Of a DNA stretch of 34,110 nt, positions 26,996 through 34,110 are shown piece after piece (position 1 is the first letter of the stretch; each line of letters starts with the position of its first letter). The position numbers were made by a program, and so were the translations under genes. The stretch is taken from positions 1 through 34,110 of the forward strand of contig NZ_CXSU01000004.1 in assembly GCF_001403795.1 (NCBI RefSeq), given 5' to 3'. The notes beneath the pieces are model-generated. The model had not been told where the DNA came from. It searched no databases and saw nothing but the letters and a program-made list of their open reading frames with translations. The stretch is from Jannaschia donghaensis. Its GTDB lineage: Bacteria > Pseudomonadota > Alphaproteobacteria > Rhodobacterales > Rhodobacteraceae.

Positions 26996-27075
26996 CGCTT
27001 TGTGTAATCCATGACATTCCGCGATCCGATCGGGATCGATCGCAGGGTGGAACGACCCGAAAGAAAAGGATCACA

Positions 27076-27261
27076 ATGACTTGGGTATATATCTTCAGCG
27101 CCGTTGCGGCGGTTGCGGCCCTGTTCGGCTTCGGAATTTTCGGAGCGATGGCTGTGGCCCGCGTCGTCAGCATCGTCTTCGCGCTTCTGGCCGCCGGCGC
27201 CGGCGTGCTCCATTGGCGCAACCGCGCGTCGCAATCCGGCTCGCGCGGCCCGGACACGTAA
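27076..27261 (+). CDS. Small two-span membrane protein (61 aa), DUF1328-like
   Basis: The protein starts MTWVYIFSAVAAVAALFGFG and has two hydrophobic helices (about 3-22 and 26-43) with a short Gly-rich turn, then a basic, polar tail (HWRNRASQSGSRGPDT) that should face the cytoplasm. The ALFGFGIFGAMAVARVVSIVFALL stretch is reminiscent of DUF1328 small stress-associated membrane proteins, but the match is loose. AAAGGA lies upstream at normal distance, and an exact EcfG-type promoter is 80 bases upstream. That links it to the general stress response encoded next door. A strong hairpin follows. Function unknown; a membrane-protection role under stress is a guess from the regulation. Confidence 0.7.
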   Translation: MTWVYIFSAVAAVAALFGFGIFGAMAVARVVSIVFALLAAGAGVLHWRNRASQSGSRGPDT

Positions 27262-27267
27262 CGCAAA

Positions 27268-27296
27268 ACGCCCCCCTCCATGTCGGAGGGGGGCGT
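27268..27296 (-). terminator. Terminator between the 61-residue gene and phyR
   Basis: ACGCCCCCCTCC (27268-27279), loop ATGTC, GGAGGGGGGCGT (27285-27296) form a perfect 12-bp stem. On the minus strand the stem is followed by TTTT, so it is a good intrinsic terminator for phyR. It may also end the small gene reading the other way. Confidence 0.8.
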
Positions 27297-27330
27297 CAGC
27301 GGTGCGGCGACTGGCTGGGGGCCGCTCGAA

Positions 27331-28143
27331 TCAGGCCAGCAGCGTCTCGGTCGAGGCGAAGAACATGGCCTGGCTGACCGCCGAGATGACCTGATCTTCC
27401 TTGTAGGGTTTGGAGATCAGGAACGCCGGCTCGTGCTTGTCGCCGGTCAGCAGACGCTCGGGGAAGGCGGTGATGAAGATGACCGGCGTGTCGGGCATTG
27501 ATTTCATCAAATCGTTCACCGCGTCGATGCCCGACGAATTGTCGGCCAGCTGAATGTCCGCCAGGATCAGGTCAGGCTTTTCGGCCTTGCCCATCTCTAC
27601 GGCTTCGTCGCGGGTGCGGGCGACGCCGACAACCGAATGGCCCAGATCCTCGACGATGGCGCTGATGTCGGCGGCGATGATCGGCTCATCCTCGATCACC
27701 ATGATGCGGCCGATGATGCCCGCCTCCATGTCGGCGCGGGCCGTCTGCGTCAGATGCGCAACCTCGGATGTGTCGACATCCATGACCGTCGCGATCTCCT
27801 CGGGGGTGAATTCCTCAACTGTGGACAGCAAAAGCGCCTCGCGCGTGTTGGGCTTGAGGGCTGACAGAAGGTCCTGGGCGCGCGATGTCACGCCGCTGTC
27901 GCCGCCGCCGGTGGGGGCCCCCGTCGTGCTCCAGATCGCGTGGAAACACTTGTAGAGCGCGACGCGGGCCCGGATGCCGGCCCCGAAGATGCTGCGATCC
28001 TGCAAGATCGCCTCCAACGTGGCGATCGCGTACTTGTCGCCACTGGATTGTGACCCGGTCAACGCACGCGCATAGCGTCGCAAATATGGAAGTTCGGCCG
28101 CGATTCGATCAGAAAGATCGAGTGTCCCGTCGGTAGGCGACAT
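27331..28143 (-). CDS. phyR: PhyR, anti-anti-sigma response regulator of the general stress response
   Basis: This 270-residue protein has the reversed architecture unique to PhyR. An N-terminal sigma-factor-like domain (about 1-140, with sigma2-like SDRIAAELPYLRRYARALTG and sigma4-like LKPNTREALLLSTVEEFTPEEIATVM) is followed by a C-terminal receiver (about 146-270). The receiver has ED (151-152), phospho-acceptor Asp196 in LILADIQLAD, Thr225 in FITA and Lys245 in ISKPYKE. When phosphorylated, the sigma-like domain captures the anti-sigma factor NepR and frees EcfG. The gene is divergent from nepR-ecfG-kinase. It is probably driven by the minus-strand half of a symmetric EcfG promoter (28204-28180), giving positive feedback. 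Length and motifs are those of a functional PhyR. Confidence 0.96.
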   Translation of the reverse strand: MSPTDGTLDLSDRIAAELPYLRRYARALTGSQSSGDKYAIATLEAILQDRSIFGAGIRARVALYKCFHAIWSTTGAPTGGGDSGVTSRAQDLLSALKPNTREALLLSTVEEFTPEEIATVMDVDTSEVAHLTQTARADMEAGIIGRIMVIEDEPIIAADISAIVEDLGHSVVGVARTRDEAVEMGKAEKPDLILADIQLADNSSGIDAVNDLMKSMPDTPVIFITAFPERLLTGDKHEPAFLISKPYKEDQVISAVSQAMFFASTETLLA

Positions 28144-28172
28144 ATGTCATACCCTTTTTTCTTTTATTTCTT

Positions 28173-28204
28173 GGAACCGAACGGATGAGAGCGCGTTCGG
28201 TTCC
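28173..28204. promoter_or_regulatory. Symmetric, bidirectional EcfG promoter between phyR and nepR
   Basis: GGAACCGAACG (28173-28183), 10 bases, CGTTCGGTTCC (28194-28204) is a perfect 11-bp inverted repeat. On the plus strand it reads GGAAC-N16-CGTT toward nepR; on the minus strand it reads exactly GGAAC-N16-CGTT toward phyR. Each promoter's -10 lies next to the other's -35, so both share one 32-bp footprint and probably cannot be occupied at once. Confidence 0.8.
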
Positions 28205-28248
28205 CGGTGATAGTAAAAAATTCCGCTCAAAAAAGTAAGTTCTCCGCA

Positions 28249-28428
28249 ATGACTGAACCGGACGATGCCAAGGACGACAGAATCTGTGCTCTTATCGACG
28301 ATAATCTGAAGCGCGTGTATTCAGATATCGTGCAAGAAGAACTGCCCGACAGGTTCAAGGACCTTCTGGCGGTTCTCAAGGCGCAGGATGCAGACAAACC
28401 GGGGCATGGCTCCAAGGACCCCTTGTGA
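28249..28428 (+). CDS. nepR: NepR, anti-sigma factor for EcfG
   Basis: This 59-residue protein has the NepR signature IDDNLKRVYSDIVQEELPDRFKDLLAVLK. Its two short helices, joined by the conserved EELPDRF turn, wrap sigma EcfG in unstressed cells and PhyR-P under stress. The flanks are short and polar, as usual. ATG 28249 is chosen over an in-frame GTG at 28207 because transcription from the upstream EcfG promoter should begin near 28204, leaving no leader for the GTG. The last four bases overlap the ecfG start (GTGA), so anti-sigma and sigma are made from coupled translation. Confidence 0.95.
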   Translation: MTEPDDAKDDRICALIDDNLKRVYSDIVQEELPDRFKDLLAVLKAQDADKPGHGSKDPL

Positions 28429-28985
28429 GCAAGCATCCCGACCCGCGGGAGGAAATGCTGGACCACCTTCCCGCCCTGCGCGCCTTCGCACTGTCGCTGA
28501 CCCGCAATGGTGCCACGGCCGATGACATGGTGCAGGACACCGTGGTCAAGGCATGGACCAATATCGAGAAATTTCAGGTCGGCACCAACATGCGCGCCTG
28601 GCTCTTCACGATTTTGCGCAACACCTACTACTCCAGCCGTCGCAAGCTGAACCGCGAAGTGTCCGACCCCGATGGCATCATGACCAACAGCCTGTCGGTC
28701 AAACCCGACCACGACGGGCGTCTGAACCTGACGGACTTTCGCAAGGCGTTCGAGACCCTGCCCGACGAACAGCGCGAGGCGCTGATCCTGGTCGGTGCGG
28801 CCGGCCATTCCTACGAAGATGCCGCCAATATCTGCGGCGTCGCCGTCGGCACCATCAAAAGCCGCGCCAACCGCGGCCGTGCCAAGCTGACGGAGATTCT
28901 GGCCCTCGACGGCGACAGCCCGATGGAAATCACCGACAACGCCACGATGGCCGTGGTGGCCGGTGGCGGCGGGGTCATGCGCTGA
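28425..28985 (+). CDS. ecfG: EcfG, general stress ECF sigma factor
   Basis: This 186-residue sigma factor has region 2 at about residues 10-80 (ALRAFALSLTRNGATADDMVQDTVVKAW, then MRAWLFTILRNTYYSSRR) and region 4 at about 100-160 (FRKAFETLPDEQREALILVGAAGHSYEDAANICGVAVGTIKSRANRGR). That is the layout and wording of the EcfG group. It should direct RNA polymerase to GGAAC-N16/17-CGTT promoters, several of which lie in this window, including its own. It starts at GTG 28425 inside the nepR stop. The C-terminal tail (TDNATMAVVAGGGGVMR) is short and Gly-rich. Its stop overlaps the probable start of the downstream kinase. Being plasmid-borne, it may act with or instead of a chromosomal copy. Confidence 0.96.
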   Translation: MSKHPDPREEMLDHLPALRAFALSLTRNGATADDMVQDTVVKAWTNIEKFQVGTNMRAWLFTILRNTYYSSRRKLNREVSDPDGIMTNSLSVKPDHDGRLNLTDFRKAFETLPDEQREALILVGAAGHSYEDAANICGVAVGTIKSRANRGRAKLTEILALDGDSPMEITDNATMAVVAGGGGVMR

Positions 28986-29035
28986 CCCCCACGGGCAACA
29001 TCCCGGACCCATGGTACAAAAGCCTGCGTTTCCGG

Positions 29036-30736
29036 ATGGCGGCCTTCTTGTCCGTCGCGCTGCTGCCCATCGGGTTGGTGGCGGTCATGCAGACTCAGGA
29101 ACTGGCCGAACAATCGCAGTCCAACGCCGAACTGGCGCTGTCGGCCCTGACCGAACAGGCCGCCGCCCAGGAACGTCGCACCCTGGCCAGGGCGCGGGGC
29201 GTCGGGGCCGCCGTCGCCGCCCTTATCCCCGACCTGAGGGACGACACCGACCGCTGCGTCGCCGTCCTGCAGGACGTGCTGGAACGGACGAATAATTACA
29301 GCCTGATCGCCTTCCTGCCCACCTCCGGCCTGATGACCTGCAGCTCCAGCGCGACCTCCTTCGACTTCAGCCAGTTTCCCACCTTCGCCGACAGTATGGC
29401 CGACCCCCGCCCCCGCGTGACCGTCAACACCTCCGGCCCCGTCAGCGGCACCTCCGTCATCATCGTCAGCATGCCCGTTCACGACGGCCCGCCCGAGTCC
29501 GGCACCTTTCTGGGCTACGTCACCCTGTCGATCCCGCATCTGGCGCTCGACGTCATGGGCTGGTCCGAGGTGGACGACGCCATGGTCGACCTCATCACCT
29601 TCAACGAGGCGGGCAATGTCCTGACCGCCGGCAACGGTCGGTTGACAGCCGACGAACATCTGCCCCGCGACACGGATCTGTCCGACCTGCCGGATCAGGG
29701 GCGCACGACCTTCGCCGCGCCCGACCGCATGGGCATCGACCGCATTTACACCGTGGCCACGATCGAACCCGATCAGGTCTATGCCCTGGGCGTCTGGGAC
29801 CGCGGGCGCAGCCTGACCCGCCGGTCGGGCGGCGATATCATCACCTCGCTGTTTCCCGCGCTGATGTGGCTGGCCGGTCTGCTGGTGGCGCTGGTCGCCG
29901 TGCACCGTTTGGTGACGCAGCCCCTGCAGGTGCTGGGCCGGCAGATGGCGCTGTTCACCACGGCGCGGCGCCTGCCCGTCGAAGATGCGGACAACGATCC
30001 GCCAACCGAAATCCGCCGCATCCAGAACGCGTTCCACCGCATGACCGAAGCGCTGATCCGGGACGAGGCCAGCCTCGAGAATTCCGTGCACGAAAAGTCC
30101 GTGCTGGTGAAGGAAATCCACCATAGGGTGAAAAACAACCTGCAACTCATCTCCTCGATCATCAACATGCAGATCCGCGAAGCCACCTCCCCCGAGGCCA
30201 AATCCGCCCTGCGTCAGACGCAGGACCGCGTGTTGTCGATGGCGACGATCCACCGCGACCTCTACCAGACGAACGAGACCGGGCTGGTCGACGTCGGCCA
30301 CCTCATCAGCGAAGTGGTCGGCAAGACGATGGAAATCACGCCCGAGATGTCGGACATCGACCTGCGCCTTGACCTCGACGACGTCTGGCTCTACCCCGAT
30401 CAGGCGGTGCCGATGTCGCTGCTGGCGTCCGAAGCGGTCATCAACGCGCTCAAGCACATGCCCACCGCGCAAGAGGCCAAGCGCCCGCGGTATCTGTCGA
30501 TCGCCCTGTCGCGGGCCAAGGACCGGCTGTGCATCTTCCACGCCGAAAACGTCGCCCCCGATGGCCCGGATGCGCCCGACCCGGCGCGGCAATCGCGCGG
30601 CATGGGTCGCAAGCTGATCCAGGCCTTCGCCACCCAACTGGGCGGCAAGGTCGAAACCCGGCAGGCCGACGGCGCCTTCGCGCTGACGGTGACCTTCTCC
30701 GCGTCTGAATTCGCGCCGGCGCCGGGGACGTTCTGA
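29036..30736 (+). CDS. HWE/HisKA_2-type sensor histidine kinase of the stress locus
   Basis: From ATG 29036 the protein has 566 residues. TM1 is at about 1-20 (FLSVALLPIGLVAVM) and TM2 at about 270-292 (LFPALMWLAGLLVALVAVH), enclosing a ~245-residue periplasmic sensor domain with two close cysteines, in DRCVAV and MTCSS. A HAMP-like linker leads to the HisKA_2 motif KEIHHRVKNNLQLISS, with His363 as likely phosphoacceptor. The ATPase domain has LLASEAVINALKHM as N box and RGMGRKLIQAFATQLGG near the end. Such kinases feed phosphate to PhyR, encoded in the same locus. The family-like segment WYKSLRFR lies upstream of the first ATG. The true start may be a CTG at 28982 overlapping the ecfG stop, adding 18 residues. 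The stop overlaps the next gene's ATG (TGATG). Confidence 0.9.
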   Translation: MAAFLSVALLPIGLVAVMQTQELAEQSQSNAELALSALTEQAAAQERRTLARARGVGAAVAALIPDLRDDTDRCVAVLQDVLERTNNYSLIAFLPTSGLMTCSSSATSFDFSQFPTFADSMADPRPRVTVNTSGPVSGTSVIIVSMPVHDGPPESGTFLGYVTLSIPHLALDVMGWSEVDDAMVDLITFNEAGNVLTAGNGRLTADEHLPRDTDLSDLPDQGRTTFAAPDRMGIDRIYTVATIEPDQVYALGVWDRGRSLTRRSGGDIITSLFPALMWLAGLLVALVAVHRLVTQPLQVLGRQMALFTTARRLPVEDADNDPPTEIRRIQNAFHRMTEALIRDEASLENSVHEKSVLVKEIHHRVKNNLQLISSIINMQIREATSPEAKSALRQTQDRVLSMATIHRDLYQTNETGLVDVGHLISEVVGKTMEITPEMSDIDLRLDLDDVWLYPDQAVPMSLLASEAVINALKHMPTAQEAKRPRYLSIALSRAKDRLCIFHAENVAPDGPDAPDPARQSRGMGRKLIQAFATQLGGKVETRQADGAFALTVTFSASEFAPAPGTF

Positions 30737-32292
30737 TGGCCGACATGCTACAATCCGACCGCAGATCGGCGATCCCCCTGCTGACCGCCGGACAGGCCTA
30801 TCCCGCGTTCGAAAGTCTGATGCTGAATGCGCAGACCCGCGTGGCCATGAGCTTTCGCGTGTTCGAGCCGTTGACGACCCTGCGCTCCCCGGAGGGGCTG
30901 CGCATCGGCAAGGATTGGGTGGACCTGATCGCGCATACCCTGGCCCGCGGCGTCGCCATCGACCTTGTCATCAGCGATTTCGACGTCATCGTGCGCGCCG
31001 ATTACCACGCGCGCGCCACGCGGTGCCTGCGCCAGGTCATCGCCGCCGGGGAAATGTCGGGCCGCCCCGACCTGCTGCGCGTGTCGACGTCGCTGCATCC
31101 CGCAAAGATCGGGCTGCTGCCTTCGGTGGCGCTGTGGCCGCGCGCGCGGGGCAACCTCAAACGCATCGTGGCCGAACTCAACGCCAAGACGCCCGCCGCG
31201 CGCGCCCGCGAATGGGCCCTGATGCCGCAACTGCACGACCTGCTGGACCGCGACGACGACGACGAGGGGCGTGTGGCGCGGCGGTCGTGGAAAATGCCCC
31301 GCCTGACCCAGGTGACGCACCATCAGAAACTGGCCGTGGCCGACGGAAAGCGTCTCTATATCGGCGGTCTGGACCTGAATGAGCGGCGCTATGACACCAC
31401 GCGCCACGAACGCCCCGCGTCGGAGACATGGCACGACCTGCAACTTCTGATCGAAGGGCCGATCGCCGCCGCCGCCGAAGCCCACCTGCGCAGTTTTCGC
31501 GATGTCACCGAAGGGGCCAGCCCGCCCAAGACCCCCGGCCTGCTGCGCACGCTGTCGCGGGCCCGGCGCGATACGATGCTGCGGATGTCGCCCCACAGCG
31601 TCCTGCGCGAAATCGTCAAGGAACATCGCGTGCAGGTCCGCAAGGCGCAGCGGCTGATCTATCTTGAAACGCAGTTCATGCGCGACAAGGGGTTCGCCCG
31701 CGATCTGGCCCGCCGCGCCCTGGCCGAACCCGACCTCGGCCTGATCCTGATCCTGCCCGCCGCGCCCGACGACATCGCGTTTCAGGGCAACCAGGGGCCC
31801 GATGCGCGCTATGGCGAATATCTTCAGGCGAAATGCATCGACATCCTGCAACGCGCCTTCGGCGACCGCGTCTTCATCGGCAGTCCGGGCCAGAAACGCG
31901 CCGCCGAGTCCGAGGGCCGCGCGACGATCTATGGCGCGCCGCTGGTCTATCTGCATGCCAAGGTGTCGATTTTCGACACCCGTGCGGCCATCGTGTCGTC
32001 GGCCAATCTGAACGGGCGCAGCTTGCACTGGGATACCGAAGCCGGCGTCCTTCTGGACTATCCCGATCAGGTGGCGGATCTGCGCGACCAATGTTTCGCC
32101 CATTGGCTGACCGGGCCGGTGTCCGACGACCTGTCGAACCCGGCCACCGCCGTCGCCGCCTGGCGCGACCGGGCGCGCGCGAACATCGCCCTGCCCCCCA
32201 GTGACCGGCGTGGCTTCATCCTGCCCTATGCGTCCGGCCCCGCGCGCCGCTTCGGGCGCAGCCTGCCGGGCATTCCCGAAGAAATGGTCTAA
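30736..32292 (+). CDS. Phospholipase D-superfamily protein with two HKD motifs
   Basis: This 518-residue protein has both catalytic motifs of the superfamily: HHQKLAVADGKRLYIGG (His196, Lys198) and LHAKVSIFDTRAAIVSSANLNGRSL (His407, Lys409). Each His attacks or protonates the phosphodiester; the two half-sites together make one active site. No signal peptide is seen, so it is probably cytoplasmic or peripheral at the inner membrane, unlike classical secreted PLDs. It is larger than minimal nucleases of the family and has no transmembrane helices typical of cardiolipin synthases. Substrate is open: phospholipid transfer or hydrolysis is the default guess. Its ATG overlaps the kinase stop, so it is the last gene of the nepR-ecfG-kinase operon and should be stress induced. 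A bidirectional hairpin follows. Confidence 0.88.
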   Translation: MADMLQSDRRSAIPLLTAGQAYPAFESLMLNAQTRVAMSFRVFEPLTTLRSPEGLRIGKDWVDLIAHTLARGVAIDLVISDFDVIVRADYHARATRCLRQVIAAGEMSGRPDLLRVSTSLHPAKIGLLPSVALWPRARGNLKRIVAELNAKTPAARAREWALMPQLHDLLDRDDDDEGRVARRSWKMPRLTQVTHHQKLAVADGKRLYIGGLDLNERRYDTTRHERPASETWHDLQLLIEGPIAAAAEAHLRSFRDVTEGASPPKTPGLLRTLSRARRDTMLRMSPHSVLREIVKEHRVQVRKAQRLIYLETQFMRDKGFARDLARRALAEPDLGLILILPAAPDDIAFQGNQGPDARYGEYLQAKCIDILQRAFGDRVFIGSPGQKRAAESEGRATIYGAPLVYLHAKVSIFDTRAAIVSSANLNGRSLHWDTEAGVLLDYPDQVADLRDQCFAHWLTGPVSDDLSNPATAVAAWRDRARANIALPPSDRRGFILPYASGPARRFGRSLPGIPEEMV

Positions 32293-32299
32293 AACGCGA

Positions 32300-32327
32300 A
32301 ACGCCCCGGCCTTTCGGTCGGGGCGTT
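32300..32327. terminator. Bidirectional terminator between the PLD gene and katG
   Basis: AACGCCCCG (32300-32308) pairs with CGGGGCGTT (32319-32327), with further GCC/GGT pairing around a TTTC loop. Placed between convergent genes, 7 bases after the PLD stop, it should stop transcription from both sides. T-runs are weak. Confidence 0.75.
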
Positions 32328-32330
32328 CGC

Positions 32331-32344
32331 ATGTCGGCTGACAT
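32331..32344. promoter_or_regulatory. Second ATGTC-N4-GACAT palindrome, next to the katG stop
   Basis: ATGTC-GGCT-GACAT is a perfect 5-4-5 palindrome. It shares 14 of 15 bases (ATGTCGnCTGACATA) with the site at the Crp/Fnr promoter (26873-26887). It sits between the terminator and the katG stop codon, not at any visible promoter, so its role, if any, is unclear. Confidence 0.4.
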
Positions 32345-32350
32345 ATCGGA

Positions 32351-34110
<1,760 letters not shown>

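Noticed and set aside
28139-28148. GACATATGTC palindrome at the phyR start, resembling the ATGTC half-site
   Set aside because: There is no N4 spacer, and half of it is the phyR start codon context; not a convincing Crp/Fnr site.
28811-30637. 608-codon minus-strand frame opposite the stress kinase
   Set aside because: Gly/Gln/His-rich shadow frame without domains; it crosses the ecfG-kinase junction.

Overview
The window looks like one small, complete alphaproteobacterial plasmid of about 34.1 kb, most likely from the Rhodobacterales (roseobacter group). Three things point there: very GC-rich coding-dense DNA, a PhyR-NepR-EcfG general stress response locus (found only in Alphaproteobacteria), and the style of the replication and partition genes. 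The window begins and ends inside the same gene. The first 424 bases hold the N-terminal 141 codons of katG on the minus strand, and the last 1760 bases hold the rest. Joining the ends restores a normal ~736-residue KatG if about 27 bases are missing at the junction, so the molecule is best read as a circle opened inside katG. No relaxase, type IV secretion gene, transposase, tRNA or rRNA is visible.

Layout: (1) 32.35-34.11 kb joined to 0-1.4 kb: katG divergent from oxyR, a peroxide defence pair. (2) 1.4-2.1 kb: a Phd/VapC-type toxin-antitoxin pair. (3) 2.1-6.45 kb: the replication and stability module, with parAB on the minus strand, two copies of a 17-bp parS-like palindrome inside parB and parA, five iterons with exact 22-bp spacing, and a Rep_3-like initiator on the plus strand. 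(4) 6.6-22.6 kb: nearly half of the plasmid is two coupled genes for a 4206-residue exported protein with about 31 Ig-like repeats and an 1124-residue predicted outer-membrane beta-barrel protein. (5) 22.7-26.1 kb: a 22-residue membrane peptide, a DUF4173-like membrane protein and an OmpR/CreB-like two-component system. (6) 26.1-32.3 kb: a Crp/Fnr-type regulator, a 61-residue membrane protein, phyR, nepR-ecfG, an HWE/HisKA_2 histidine kinase and a phospholipase D-like protein.

The genes fit a plasmid that carries envelope and stress functions. Sequences matching the EcfG promoter consensus (GGAAC, 16-17 bases, CGTT) lie in front of nepR-ecfG, phyR, the 61-residue membrane protein and the 22-residue membrane peptide. 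The first two share one perfect 11-10-11 inverted repeat that can fire both ways. KatG/OxyR add peroxide protection. The giant repeat protein and its barrel partner are the least understood part and the best candidate for an undescribed system, probably a long surface fibre or adhesin with its own outer-membrane partner. All functional calls are from reading sequence and recalled family motifs; no database search was run.
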